From: Streptomyces radiopugnans
GTDB lineage: Bacteria > Actinomycetota > Actinomycetes > Streptomycetales > Streptomycetaceae
Direction: 5' to 3'
Assembly: GCF_900110735.1 (NCBI RefSeq)
Contig: NZ_FOET01000001.1
Span: 62,001-126,000, forward strand
DNA length: 64,000 nucleotides
The position numbers were made by a program, and so were the translations under genes. Below the pieces are notes generated by a model that saw only the letters and a list, made by a program, of their open reading frames with translations, searched no databases and was not told the DNA's origin. Numbering within the stretch: the stretch's first letter is position 1; every line of letters begins with the position of its first letter. This document shows, piece after piece, positions 39,935 to 48,986 of this stretch.

Positions 39935-41245
39935 TCAGAGCCTGGCGGGCGAGGCGCCCTTGAGGAGGTTCAGGTCCAGGGCCCCGGCCATCGCGCGGAA
40001 GCCGCTGTCGCTGGGGTGCAGACGGTCGCCCGAGTCGTAGACGGGGAGCAGCCGCTGCGGGTTGGCCGGGTCGCGCAGGGCCGCGTCGAAGTCGACGACC
40101 GCGTCGAACACGCCGCCGCGGCGGATCTGCTCGTTGACCTGCTGCCGTACGGCCTCCAGGCGCGCGTTGTGCTTGCGGTGCCCGCCGAACGGCGTCAGCG
40201 TCGCCCCGACCACCCGCAGTCCGTGCCGGTGGGCGCGCTGGGTGATCCGCTCCAGGCCGTCCACGATCCTGCGGGGGTCGGTCTGGTGGGGCGTCTTGAG
40301 GATGTCGTTGATGCCGAGCTGGACGACCAGGACCTTGGCGCCGGTGCCGGAGAGCACGTCCCGCTCCAGCCGGTTCAGGGCGCTGGGCCCGTTCCTGGGG
40401 TCGGCCGGGGAGGCGTCGAGGAGGATCCGGTTTCCGCTGATGCCCTGGTTGAGGACGCTGTAGCGGGGGGCTCCGCGCTCGGTGCGCAGCCGGTCGGCGA
40501 GGAAGTCGGTCCAGCGGTGGTTGGCGCCGATGCTGGAGGTGACGCCGTCGGTGATGGAGTCGCCGAAGGCCACGACGGCGGCCTCGGTCTCGTTCGTCCA
40601 CACGTCCACGGCCGTCACGTGCCGCCAGTAGGTGGTCTGCTCGGTGTAGGGGGCGCCGGTGGTGTCGGCGGCCCGGTCGCCGCGGGCCAGGTAGCTGGTC
40701 TGGCGCGCGTGGGGGTGGTGGGTGACGGCGCCGGAGCCGGTGGGGGAGTAGAGGGTGACGAGCAGGTCGGCGGCGGCGGGCACGTTCAGCCGCACCGCGT
40801 CGCTGGTGACGGCGGAACCGACCGGGATGGTCACCTCGTTCCGGTCGCCGAAGGTCAGCCTGCGCATGCTGCCGGGCGTGGCGGCGGGGCTGCTGGGCTC
40901 GGCGGCCAGGGCGAGGGTGGCGTGGGTGATGGTCAGCGGGCGGGTGCCGAAGAGGTTGGAGAACCGGACGCGGGCGGCGCTGCCGCCGACCGAGGTGTGC
41001 ACCACGTTCCGCAGGGAGGCGTCCGGGTGGCCGTCCGGGGCGTTCGGCTCCGCGGAGGCGGGGGAGGCGGACCAGGTGCCCACCCAGGTCCCGGAGGAGG
41101 CCGGCGCGGCGTTCTCCCCGCCCCGCGGGACGGTGGTGTCCGGGGCCGCGCCCCTGAAGCCGGCGCCGACGAACACGGCGCTGGAGACCAGGACCACGAC
41201 GGCCGCGAGCCCTGCCAGCAGGGCGTATCCCATGTTCTTGCTCAC
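39935..41245 (-). CDS. Secreted SGNH/GDSL-family esterase
   Basis: 436 aa. An N-terminal membrane segment (ALLAGLAAVVVLVSSAVFVG) acts as a signal or anchor. A beta-rich region of about 150 residues precedes the SGNH hydrolase. Block I is AFGDSITDG (nucleophile Ser), block II GISGNRI, block III QLGINDI, block V SGDRLHPSDSG (Asp and His). Likely acts on extracellular carbohydrate or lipid esters; substrate unknown. The GTG start at 41245 has GAGG upstream; the ATG 12 bases later is an alternative. Confidence 0.87.
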   Translation of the reverse strand: MSKNMGYALLAGLAAVVVLVSSAVFVGAGFRGAAPDTTVPRGGENAAPASSGTWVGTWSASPASAEPNAPDGHPDASLRNVVHTSVGGSAARVRFSNLFGTRPLTITHATLALAAEPSSPAATPGSMRRLTFGDRNEVTIPVGSAVTSDAVRLNVPAAADLLVTLYSPTGSGAVTHHPHARQTSYLARGDRAADTTGAPYTEQTTYWRHVTAVDVWTNETEAAVVAFGDSITDGVTSSIGANHRWTDFLADRLRTERGAPRYSVLNQGISGNRILLDASPADPRNGPSALNRLERDVLSGTGAKVLVVQLGINDILKTPHQTDPRRIVDGLERITQRAHRHGLRVVGATLTPFGGHRKHNARLEAVRQQVNEQIRRGGVFDAVVDFDAALRDPANPQRLLPVYDSGDRLHPSDSGFRAMAGALDLNLLKGASPARL

Positions 41246-41518
41246 GGGCGGCAGCCTCGCTCGTACACGGAAGAGTCCCCCCTCGGGCGGTGCGGGCCCA
41301 GGTGTGCGAAGTGATCGGCGGTTTCCCCATGATCCCACGGCGGTCGGCGTGGCCCCGCCGGGTGGCCCCGCCTGTTACGTGATCGATGAAAGGACGTGAG
41401 GCGGCCGGTTGCCGCCGGCCGCCTTGTTCGCGGTGCGGGACGCGGGCGGCGCGTTCGGCGTCCACCGCCGGCCCCTTGCGACAATTGCGGTCGGGGACGG
41501 CGCGGACGGGTGGAGACG

Positions 41519-42904
41519 ATGGAGCGGACGACGACGGACGGGAAGAACGCCGAGGGCTCCGGCAACGCCGGGAGCGCAGGCGGCAGCGGCGGAGAAGGGC
41601 GGCCGGCGGGCTCCGGGGCGCCGGCCGGGGCGGTGTTCGACCCGGTGGCCTTCACCGCGGCCGACGAGGAGAAGCGGCGCGGGGTGCGCCGGATGAAGGC
41701 CATCGCGACGGGTGCGCTGCTGCTGGCGGCACTGGTGTTCGCGCTGGCCACCTGGGCGGAGCGGTCGGGCGCGGGCGCCTGGGCCGGTTATGTGGCCGCG
41801 GCGGCGGAGGCCGGCATGGTGGGCGCGCTGGCCGACTGGTTCGCGGTGACCGCGCTGTTCAAGCGGCCGATGGGGCTGCCGATCCCGCACACCGCGATCA
41901 TCCCGAACAAGAAGGACCAACTGGGGCGCAGCCTCGGCGACTTCGTCGGCGACAACTTCCTGGCCGAGGAGGTGGTGCGGCGGAGGCTGCGCTCGGTGGG
42001 CATCGGCGGCAGGCTGGGCGCCTGGCTGGCCCGGCCGGCCAATGCCGACCGGGTGACGGCGGAGCTGTCCGCCGCGCTGCGCGGGGCGCTGGCCGTGCTG
42101 CGGGACAACGACGTGCAGGCGGTGGTGGGCGAGGCGATCACCCGGCGCGCCCACGCCCAGGAGATCGCGCCGGGCCTGGGCCGGATGCTGGCCCGGATCG
42201 TCGCCGACGGCGGCCACGCCCGGGTCGTGGACCTGGTGGTCTCACGGGCCCACGACTGGCTGGTGTGGCACAGCGACTCGGTGATGGACGCGGTGGCCGG
42301 CGGGGCGCCGGGGTGGACGCCGCGCTTCGTGGACCGCAAGGTCGGCGAGCGCGTCTACCGGGAACTGCTGCGCTTCGTCTCGGAGATGCGGGACATGCCC
42401 GACCACCCGGCGCGCGAGGCGCTGGACCGCTTCCTGCGCGACTTCGCCGCCGACCTGCAGTCCGACGAGGAGACCCGGGCGCGGGTGGAGCGGCTGAAGT
42501 CGGAGATCCTGGACCGCGACGAGGTGCAGGAGCTGATCGCCTCGGCCTGGTCGGCGGTGCGGGCCATGGTCGTGGCGGCGGCCGAGGACGAGCGCAGCCA
42601 GCTGCGGCTGCGGGCGCGCGCCTCGCTGCTGTCGCTGGGCGCGCGGCTGTCGGAGGACGGCGGGCTGCGGGGCAAGGTCGACGGCTGGATCGAGGGGGCG
42701 GCGGGGCACGTCGTCACCACCTACCGGCACGAGATCACGTCCCTGATCACCGAGACGGTCGAGAGCTGGGACGCCGAGCACACCTCCCGCAAGATCGAGG
42801 CGCACATCGGCCGCGATCTGCAGTTCATCCGGATCAACGGCACGGTGGTGGGCGCGCTGGCGGGTCTGGCGATCCACACCGTCGCCCACGCGCTGGGCGG
42901 CTGA
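41519..42904 (+). CDS. DUF445 family membrane-associated protein
   Basis: 461 aa. A disordered Gly-rich stretch (about residues 8-38) precedes two hydrophobic segments (AIATGALLLAALVFALAT and AAAAEAGMVGALADWFAVTALF). The DUF445/YheB hallmark follows: ADWFAVTALFKRPMGLPIPHTAIIPNKK. The large helical central region and a final hydrophobic helix (INGTVVGALAGLAIHTVAHAL) are typical. Function unknown. ATG chosen after GGTGGAG; GTG at 41510 possible. Confidence 0.87.
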   Translation: MERTTTDGKNAEGSGNAGSAGGSGGEGRPAGSGAPAGAVFDPVAFTAADEEKRRGVRRMKAIATGALLLAALVFALATWAERSGAGAWAGYVAAAAEAGMVGALADWFAVTALFKRPMGLPIPHTAIIPNKKDQLGRSLGDFVGDNFLAEEVVRRRLRSVGIGGRLGAWLARPANADRVTAELSAALRGALAVLRDNDVQAVVGEAITRRAHAQEIAPGLGRMLARIVADGGHARVVDLVVSRAHDWLVWHSDSVMDAVAGGAPGWTPRFVDRKVGERVYRELLRFVSEMRDMPDHPAREALDRFLRDFAADLQSDEETRARVERLKSEILDRDEVQELIASAWSAVRAMVVAAAEDERSQLRLRARASLLSLGARLSEDGGLRGKVDGWIEGAAGHVVTTYRHEITSLITETVESWDAEHTSRKIEAHIGRDLQFIRINGTVVGALAGLAIHTVAHALGG

Positions 42905-42925
42905 GACCGGGCCCGCCACCGTGCC

Positions 42926-43243
42926 GTGCCCCGCGTCCCGTCAGCGGCCGATCCCGTCCAGTTCGGCGACATCCCCGGTCTTCCGCTCGCCCGCTGGGCC
43001 CGCCGCGGCACCTACCCGCCCGGCCCGGGCCCCGAGATCCACGACCAGACGCAGCTGGCCCAGCTGATCGCCCTCGGACGCACCGTGGCCGTCTTCCCCG
43101 AATCGGCCCGTGCCTGGCTGTGGGCGGAGCACGCCGCCGTCCCCCTGGCCGACGCGCCCCCCGTCGTCACCCACATCGCCTGGCCCGCGCACAGCCGCTC
43201 CCTCGCCCTCGCCGGGCTGGTCCGCACGGCCACCGGGCTGTGA
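42926..43243 (+). pseudogene. Remnant of a LysR family regulator (C-terminal part only)
   Basis: About 105 codons resembling only the end of a LysR substrate-binding domain: LARWARRGTYPPGPGPEIHDQTQLAQLIALGRTVAVFPES, then PPVVTHIAWPAHSRSLALAGLVR. LysR proteins are about 300 aa; the helix-turn-helix and first effector subdomain are absent and the upstream sequence is the DUF445 gene. No ribosome binding site is evident. It is best read as a truncated pseudogene, though a small stand-alone product cannot be excluded. Confidence 0.65.
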
Positions 43244-43255
43244 CCCGGCGGCCGC

Positions 43256-43277
43256 GGGTCCCGCCGCGCGGACCCGG
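43256..43277. terminator. Short hairpin
   Basis: CGGGTCC, 8-base loop, GGACCCG, between the LysR remnant and the convergent oxidoreductase gene. Confidence 0.45.
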
Positions 43278-43334
43278 GCCGGAGCGCTCCCGGGCACGCG
43301 GGAGGCGCGGCGCCGGTCGCCGTCCCGGTGCTCC

Positions 43335-44426
43335 TCAGTCCCCGAGCCGCACGGTGCGGCCCTCGGCCGCCGAGGCGCGGGCCGCCTCCAGCACCCGCAG
43401 CGCCTCGGCCGCCTCCCGCGCGGTGACCGGGGGCTCGCCGCCCTCGCGCAGGGCCGCGGCGACGGCGGCGTAGTAGGCGGGGTAGTCGCCGGCGCGGGAC
43501 GGCACGGGCCGTACGTCGTCCGCCGCGCCCAGGGTGCCCCAGGCGGACTCCGGCTCCGCCCCCCAGGGCTCGCCCGGCGCGGGGCGGGCGCCGGCGCGCA
43601 GGGCGTCCTCCTGCGGGTCGAGGCCGTACTTGACGTAGGCGGCCCGGCTGCCCAGCACCCGGAAGCGGGGGCCGAGGGCGGCGGCGGTGGAGCTGACCCA
43701 CAGGTGGGAGCGGGTGCCCGAGGCGTGGTGGAGGGCGATGAAGGTGTCGTCGTCGGCCTCGGCGCCGGGGCGGCGCACATCGGACTCGGCGTAGACGGAG
43801 GTCACCGGACCGAAGAGGGTGAGCGCCTGGTCCACCACATGGCTGCCCAGGTCGTACAGCAGGCCGCCGAGTTCGGCGGGGTCGCCGGACTCGCGCCAGC
43901 CGCCCTTGAGGTTCGGGCGCCACCGCTCGAAGCGGGACTCGAAGCGCCACACCTCGCCCAGCGCGCCCTCGGCCAGCAGGTCGCGCAGGGTGAGGAAGTC
44001 GCCGTCCCAGCGGCGGTTCTGGAACACCGACAGCAGCAGTCCGCGGCGTTCGGCGAGGTCGGCCAGCGTCTCGGCCTCGGCGGCGCCGGCCGCCAGCGGT
44101 TTGTCGACGACGACGGCCAGTCCGGCCTCGAGGGCCCGGGTGGCCAGCTCGACGTGGGTGCGGTTGGGGGAGGCGACGACCACGAGGTCGAGCTCGTCGG
44201 CGCGCGCGAACAGCTCGTCGGCGCCGGCGGCGGTGCGCAGCTCCTCGCCGTGCTCGGCACGGGCCTGCCGCTGCCGTTCGGGGGAGGAGGTGACGACGGT
44301 GTCCAGTACGAGGCCGTCGGTGGCGGCGATCATCGGTGCGTGGAAGACGGAGCCGGCCAGGCCGTAGCCGATCAGTCCGACGCGCAGAGGGTGGGGGACC
44401 GGGGAGGCGGGGGAGGCGGCGTTCAT
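43335..44426 (-). CDS. Gfo/Idh/MocA family oxidoreductase
   Basis: 363 aa NAD(P)-dependent sugar-type dehydrogenase. N-terminal Rossmann motif GLIGYGLAGSVFHAP (GxGxxG-like), DKPLA with the catalytic Lys of this family, and YDLGSHVVDQAL with the usual Asp/His. The substrate is probably a sugar, inositol or derivative. It is divergent from a ROK-type regulator with a shared short promoter region, suggesting local control. Start ATG 44426. Confidence 0.9.
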   Translation of the reverse strand: MNAASPASPVPHPLRVGLIGYGLAGSVFHAPMIAATDGLVLDTVVTSSPERQRQARAEHGEELRTAAGADELFARADELDLVVVASPNRTHVELATRALEAGLAVVVDKPLAAGAAEAETLADLAERRGLLLSVFQNRRWDGDFLTLRDLLAEGALGEVWRFESRFERWRPNLKGGWRESGDPAELGGLLYDLGSHVVDQALTLFGPVTSVYAESDVRRPGAEADDDTFIALHHASGTRSHLWVSSTAAALGPRFRVLGSRAAYVKYGLDPQEDALRAGARPAPGEPWGAEPESAWGTLGAADDVRPVPSRAGDYPAYYAAVAAALREGGEPPVTAREAAEALRVLEAARASAAEGRTVRLGD

Positions 44427-44439
44427 GGCGCCCACTTTG

Positions 44440-44452
44440 GCAACAGCGTTGC
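44440..44452. promoter_or_regulatory. Operator between the oxidoreductase and ROK regulator
   Basis: GCAACAGCGTTGC, a perfect 5+5 palindrome with a 3-base centre. It lies in the 56-bp divergent region and overlaps TTGCGG (44449-44454), a -35 candidate 16 bases from GAGAAT (44471-44476). Confidence 0.5.
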
Positions 44453-44482
44453 GGAAGTGCAAGCGGGCGCGAGAATGGAACC

Positions 44483-45661
44483 GTGACCCCTGTCTCCCCC
44501 GGCTCGGTCCCCGCCGTCCCCGCCGCCCCCGCGGTCGCCGTCTCTCCGGCCGCCGCGAACCTGCCGACCCTGCGCGGCCACAACGCCGCGCTCGTCCTGG
44601 ACCTGCTGCGCGCGGCGGGCGAGGCGGGCGCGAGCAGGTCCGAACTGGCCGAGGGCACGGGGCTGACGCCGCAGGCCGTCAGCAAGATCACCGCCCGGCT
44701 GCGGGACGCGGGCCTGGTGGCGCAGGCGGGGCACCGCCCCTCCACCGGAGGCAAACCGCGCACCCTGTGGCGCCTGGTGCGCGACGCGCGCCACGCGGTG
44801 GGCCTGCACCTGGACCGCGACGAGGTCACCGCCGTCCTGGTGGATCTGCTGGGCGGTGTGGTCGCGGCCCACCGGGCCCCCTTCGATCTGGGCGCGCCCT
44901 GCCGGGCGGTTGTGGACGCGGCGGCCGGCGCGGTGCGCGCACTGCCGGCCGGTCCCGGCCGCGGCGGCCGTCCGCTGGGCGTCGGGGTGGCGTGCCCGGG
45001 CCCGCTGGACCACCGCACGGGAGTGCTGCGGCGGGTGACCGGCTTCCCCCACTGGGACGGCCATCCGCTGCGGGACTCGCTGTCCCGGCGGCTGGGGCTG
45101 CCCGTCGTGCTGGACAAGGACACCAACGCGGCGGCCCTCGGCCTCGCCCTGCGCGGCGGGGAGGGGGGCGGGGACGCGTCGTTCGCGTATCTGCACCTGG
45201 GTACCGGGCTGGGCGCCGGGCTCGTGCTGGACGGGGTGCTGTACCGGGGCAGGCGCACCGGGGCCGGGGAGTTCGGCCACCAGGTGGTGCAACTCGACGG
45301 ACCGGAGTGCGGCTGCGGCGACCGCGGCTGCCTGGAGGCGCTGTGCCTGGCGGCCGTCGCCCGGGGCGACGCCGCCGGGGCCGCCCGCGTCCTGGGCACC
45401 GGGGCGGCGGGGCTGGCCGGGCTGCTGGACGTCGACCGCGTGGTGCTCGGCGGCCGGACGGTGCTGGCCGACCCGGAGCCGTACCGCGCGGGCGTGGAGC
45501 GGGAGCTGGCGGCCCGGGCCGCGCGCACCGACGGCCGGGCCGTACCGGTGTCCGTCGCCCCCGGCGGCACGCGGCTGGTCGCCCGCGGCGCGGCGCATCT
45601 GGTCCTCGCTCCGCTCTTCGGCCGGCTCGAACCGGGAACGAGACCGGAGGACCTCGGTTGA
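44483..45661 (+). CDS. ROK family transcriptional regulator
   Basis: 392 aa. The N-terminal winged helix-turn-helix (SRSELAEGTGLTPQAVSKITARLRDAGLV) is fused to a ROK sugar-kinase-like domain with GVGVACPGPLD, DKDTNAAALG, and the zinc motif CGCGDRGCLEAL (three of the usual Cys). It probably represses the divergent oxidoreductase gene and responds to a sugar. GTG 44483 lies 6 bases after GAGAAT (leaderless). Confidence 0.9.
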   Translation: MTPVSPGSVPAVPAAPAVAVSPAAANLPTLRGHNAALVLDLLRAAGEAGASRSELAEGTGLTPQAVSKITARLRDAGLVAQAGHRPSTGGKPRTLWRLVRDARHAVGLHLDRDEVTAVLVDLLGGVVAAHRAPFDLGAPCRAVVDAAAGAVRALPAGPGRGGRPLGVGVACPGPLDHRTGVLRRVTGFPHWDGHPLRDSLSRRLGLPVVLDKDTNAAALGLALRGGEGGGDASFAYLHLGTGLGAGLVLDGVLYRGRRTGAGEFGHQVVQLDGPECGCGDRGCLEALCLAAVARGDAAGAARVLGTGAAGLAGLLDVDRVVLGGRTVLADPEPYRAGVERELAARAARTDGRAVPVSVAPGGTRLVARGAAHLVLAPLFGRLEPGTRPEDLG

Positions 45662-45720
45662 GACCGGGGACCGGAACGGTGCCGGACCGCGCAGGGCGGT
45701 GCCGGGGAGTGCGGGGCGGT

Positions 45721-45758
45721 GCCGGACCCGACCCCGGAAAGACGGGGCCGGGTCCGGC
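45721..45758. terminator. Stem-loop after the ROK gene
   Basis: 10 plus 5 base pairs separated by one A-C mismatch (45721-45736 with 45743-45758). Confidence 0.65.
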
Positions 45759-45846
45759 GGACAGTGACTACCCTGAGGGCGTCGGCGCAGCACAGCGCGG
45801 TGCCGCCGCCACGCCCCGATGTGCGTACGACAGGCAGGAGTGACGA

Positions 45847-46626
45847 ATGGCGGAGCGCAAGCCGATCGAGTCATGGCTGACGGACATGGACGGCGTCCTC
45901 GTCCACGAGGGCGTGCCGATCCCGGGGGCCGACGCCTTCCTCAAGCGGCTGAGGGAGTCGGGCAAGCCGTTCCTGGTGCTGACCAACAACTCGATCTACA
46001 CGCCCCGCGACCTGCACGCCCGGCTGAAGCGGATGGGCCTGGACGTCCCGGTGGAGAACATCTGGACCTCCGCCCTGGCCACCGCCAAGTTCCTGGAGGA
46101 CCAGCGGCCGGAGGGCACCGCGTACGTCATCGGCGAGGCGGGGCTGACCACCGCCCTGCACGACATCGGCTACATCCTCACCGACACCGACCCCGACTAC
46201 GTGGTGCTCGGCGAGACGCGCACCTACAGCTTCGAGGCGCTCACCAAGGCGATCCGGCTGATCAACGACGGTGCGCGGTTCATCGCCACCAACCCCGACG
46301 AGACCGGCCCCTCCGCCGAGGGCGCGCTGCCGGCCACCGGGTCGGTCGCGGCGCTGATCACCAAGGCGACCGGGCGCGAGCCGTACTTCGTCGGCAAGCC
46401 CAACCCCCTGATGATGCGGGCCGGGCTCAACGTCATAGGCGCCCACTCCGAGTCCAGCGCGATGATCGGCGACCGGATGGACACCGATGTGCTGGCCGGA
46501 CTGGAGGCCGGGATGGAGACCTTCCTCGTCCTCACCGGGCTGACGCGGCCGGCCGACGTGGACCGCTTCCCCTTCCGGCCCTCGACGGTCGCCGACTCGA
46601 TCGCGGATCTCGTCGAACGGATCTGA
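45847..46626 (+). CDS. HAD-IIA family hydrolase (NagD-like)
   Basis: 259 aa. Phosphatase of the haloacid dehalogenase superfamily: DMDGVLVHE (nucleophile Asp and general acid Asp), LTNNS, KPNPLMM with the conserved Lys, and GDRMDTDV. The C2 cap is inserted between. NagD-type enzymes act on small phosphates such as nucleotides. ATG 45847 follows AGGAG. Confidence 0.92.
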   Translation: MAERKPIESWLTDMDGVLVHEGVPIPGADAFLKRLRESGKPFLVLTNNSIYTPRDLHARLKRMGLDVPVENIWTSALATAKFLEDQRPEGTAYVIGEAGLTTALHDIGYILTDTDPDYVVLGETRTYSFEALTKAIRLINDGARFIATNPDETGPSAEGALPATGSVAALITKATGREPYFVGKPNPLMMRAGLNVIGAHSESSAMIGDRMDTDVLAGLEAGMETFLVLTGLTRPADVDRFPFRPSTVADSIADLVERI

Positions 46627-46778
46627 GTCCAGCCGCGTCCGCACCGGTCCCGCCCCGCGTCCGCATCGCATCCCGGCACCGCCCCGCCCGCGCTCGAACG
46701 GAGCAGCGCGGGGCGGCGCCGGGATGCGGGGCGGCGCGGGGCGGCGGATCTTCGGGAGTACCGACCCGGAGGTTCGAC

Positions 46779-47519
46779 ATGGGCATCTTCCGCACCGTAC
46801 GACCCGCTCCGAGCGTCCTCGCCGCGGCGCTCGCCGTCTGCGCCGCGGCGGCCCCTCCCGCCGGTCTCGCCGCTCTCACGGCCCTCGCCGTCCCCGCGGC
46901 TGCCGCCGAGAGCCCCGGCGCCGAATCCTCCCTCCCGCCCAGCGCCGAATCCTCCCTCCCGCCCAGCCCTGCGACCTCCCGTCCGCCCGGCCCGGGCACG
47001 GCGGAGTCCGGCTCGCCGCAGGTGTCGGTGCGGGTGACGCCCGCGAAGGTCCGGCCCGGCACCGAGATCGAACTGTGGGCCGTGTCCTGCGAGGGCACCG
47101 TCGCCACCGCCCGCTCCGAGGCGTTCGTCGCCGACGCGCTGCTGGCCCCCGGCGCCGACCGCGGCGGGCTGCGCGGCGAGGCGGTCATCCGCTCGGACGC
47201 CGAGCCCCGGGATTACCGGATCACGGTGGAGTGCATGGGCGTGAAGGTCGCCGGCCGGGTGACCGTGCACGACCCCGGGACCGGAACCGCCTCGGGAGGC
47301 CCCTCGCACCACGCCACCGACCCGGCCGTGAGCCCGGTCGCCCCCGTGCCGGCCGGAGGCGGCGGCACCGCGAAGGCGGCCGGCGACGAGGGCGGGGAAG
47401 CCGGACCGAGCGCCCTCCACACCGCCCTGGGCGCCGGGCTGGCGGGCACCGCCACCCTGGTCGTCCTCTGGCGGGCCGCGGCGCTGCGCCGCCGGTCCCG
47501 CTCCGAATCCGACCGCTGA
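46779..47519 (+). CDS. Secreted, membrane-anchored protein upstream of sortase
   Basis: 246 aa. Signal peptide about residues 1-42; a Ser/Pro-rich spacer with a duplicated ESSLPPS motif; a beta-sandwich-like region (VSVRVTPAKVRPGTEIELWAVSCEGTVATARSEAF); a Gly/Ala/Pro linker; a C-terminal membrane helix (LGAGLAGTATLVVLWRAA) and an arginine-rich tail. No LPXTG motif is visible. It sits directly before a class F sortase, so the two probably act together at the surface. ATG follows GGAGG. Confidence 0.82.
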   Translation: MGIFRTVRPAPSVLAAALAVCAAAAPPAGLAALTALAVPAAAAESPGAESSLPPSAESSLPPSPATSRPPGPGTAESGSPQVSVRVTPAKVRPGTEIELWAVSCEGTVATARSEAFVADALLAPGADRGGLRGEAVIRSDAEPRDYRITVECMGVKVAGRVTVHDPGTGTASGGPSHHATDPAVSPVAPVPAGGGGTAKAAGDEGGEAGPSALHTALGAGLAGTATLVVLWRAAALRRRSRSESDR

Positions 47520-47539
47520 GCCGGCCGGCGGCGACGGCC

Positions 47540-48262
47540 GTGTACGACGACATCCCGGGCGGGGAGCCGCGCACGGGCTGCGCCTCCCGGCTGGCGGCGG
47601 GAGCGGTGTGGGCGGTGCTGCTGCTCGGACTGTGGCTGTGGGGGAGGGAGCTGACCGACCTCGCCGCCCCGCCGCCGGATCCGGCGCGGGCGGGGGCCCC
47701 GGCGTCCGACCGGGCGCGGGGCGGCGGATCCGGCCACGCGCCGCTGCCCGGCGCCGAACCCCGGCGCATCGACATCGACACCGCCGGCGTCCACGCGCGG
47801 ATCATCGAGCGGGGGCTCGACCGCGAGGGTGCCGTGGAGCCTCCGCCGATGGACGCCCCCGACACCGTCGGCTGGTACGCCGACGGCCCGGCGCCCGGCG
47901 CGGAGGGGGTGGCGCTGCTGGTGGGCCATCTGGACACCGACACCGGCCGGGCGGTCTTCCACCGCCTGCCCTCGGTGCGCCCCGGGGACCGGATACGCGT
48001 CGCGCGCGCCGACGGCAGGACCGCGGAGTTCACCGTCGAGGACGTCGCGACCGCCGAGCGGGCCGACTTCGACCCGCACGAGGTCTACGGCGCCCGCCGC
48101 CCCGGACGCGCCGAACTCCGGCTGATCACCTGCACCGGCGCCTTCGACCGGGCCAGCGGCTCCTACACGGCCAACCTGGTGGTCTCGGCGTACCTGACCG
48201 GTGTCCGCACCGGAACCGGGACGGACACCGGCCGGGCGGAGGGCGCGGGCCGGGCGGGCTGA
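47540..48262 (+). CDS. Class F sortase
   Basis: 240 aa. An N-terminal membrane anchor (AGAVWAVLLLGLWLWG) is followed by the sortase beta-barrel: DIDTAGVHARIIE, GVALLVGHLDTD (catalytic His), LRLITCTGAFD (catalytic Cys). An Arg in the last strand is expected, but I cannot assign it firmly. Class F sortases are typical of Actinobacteria; substrates are poorly known. GTG 47540 is 20 bases after the previous stop. Confidence 0.87.
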   Translation: MYDDIPGGEPRTGCASRLAAGAVWAVLLLGLWLWGRELTDLAAPPPDPARAGAPASDRARGGGSGHAPLPGAEPRRIDIDTAGVHARIIERGLDREGAVEPPPMDAPDTVGWYADGPAPGAEGVALLVGHLDTDTGRAVFHRLPSVRPGDRIRVARADGRTAEFTVEDVATAERADFDPHEVYGARRPGRAELRLITCTGAFDRASGSYTANLVVSAYLTGVRTGTGTDTGRAEGAGRAG

Positions 48263-48442
48263 GCGGGCCGGTCCGGACGGCGGTCCCGTGCGCAACCGCC
48301 GTCCGGCCCGGTCGTTGTCGTCACCGGGGTGAACCTCCGGCCGAAACCGGTTGTGTTCACCGTCCGCCCGGGATTGAGGAGAGAGGAGACGCGGTACTCG
48401 GGCACCGAGATCCCCCAGGAAACGGAAGGCTGCCGCCCCGCC

Positions 48443-48595
48443 ATGTATGACACAGCTGAACCGGAAGCCGACGACCCGCCCGCCGCGACGCGGGCCCTCG
48501 ACGAGCTGACGATCTCACCGCCCCCGCTGCTGCGCCTCGCCGGGGACGGCGACGACGACGAGTGCGAGCCGCACATCTGCCGGGGCATCGACTGA
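48443..48595 (+). CDS. Small acidic peptide of unknown function
   Basis: 50 aa with net negative charge: MYDTAEPEADDPPAATRALD, then LTISPPPLLRLAGDGDDDEC and a terminal CEPHICRGID with two cysteines. No domain is recognised. The upstream region has good regulatory character, but the ribosome binding site (GGAAGG) is far from this ATG; a longer form from a GTG near 48353 is possible. Its compact leader-plus-Cys tail resembles, loosely, a modified-peptide precursor; there is no modifying enzyme beside it. Confidence 0.55.
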   Translation: MYDTAEPEADDPPAATRALDELTISPPPLLRLAGDGDDDECEPHICRGID

Positions 48596-48660
48596 GGAGC
48601 GGGTGCGGAAGGGGCCGGGCGGACGGGCGCGGCTCCCCGGGAACGCGCCGGGAAAAGCGT

Positions 48661-48693
48661 CCGGGCCCCACCGCGGAGAGCGGTGGGGCCCGG
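48661..48693. terminator. Perfect 14-bp stem-loop
   Basis: CCGGGCCCCACCGC pairs with 48680-48693; loop GGAGA. Lies just downstream of the first tRNA-Lys and serves both strands. Confidence 0.8.
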
Positions 48694-48702
48694 ATCGAGG
48701 GG

Positions 48703-48776
48703 TGCGCCGCCAGGGACTCGAACCCCGGACCCGCTGATTAAGAGTCAGCTGCTCTAACCAACTGAGCTAGCGGCGC
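48703..48776 (-). tRNA. tRNA-Lys (anticodon CUU), copy 1
   Basis: 74 nt, full cloverleaf. Acceptor GCGCCGC pairs fully with GCGGCGC. Anticodon stem and loop CTGACTCTTAATCAG gives CTT. T-loop GGTTCGAGTCC. Discriminator A; CCA not encoded. Confidence 0.96.
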
Positions 48777-48986
48777 CCGCAGGGGCGGTGGTCCGCACGG
48801 AGTGCGCCGACCGGTGCCGAACTGCGGAAACCAGCATACCCGACACCGCGGGGTGCTCCGTCCAGGCCGTCGCCGGGCCCTGCCGTGCCGCCTGCCGTGC
48901 CCGGGCGGCGCGGCAGGCGGCACGGCAGGGCCCCGCGACGGGTGCGGTCTCCCGCGCGGGGGCGCGGGGCGGCTAGGTTCCCGGTC

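Noticed and set aside
48885..48986. Longer N-terminus for the P-loop kinase
   Set aside because: The upstream part overlaps a palindromic spacer and gives Arg/Gly-rich sequence; a TAGGTT box 7 bases before ATG 48987 indicates a leaderless start.
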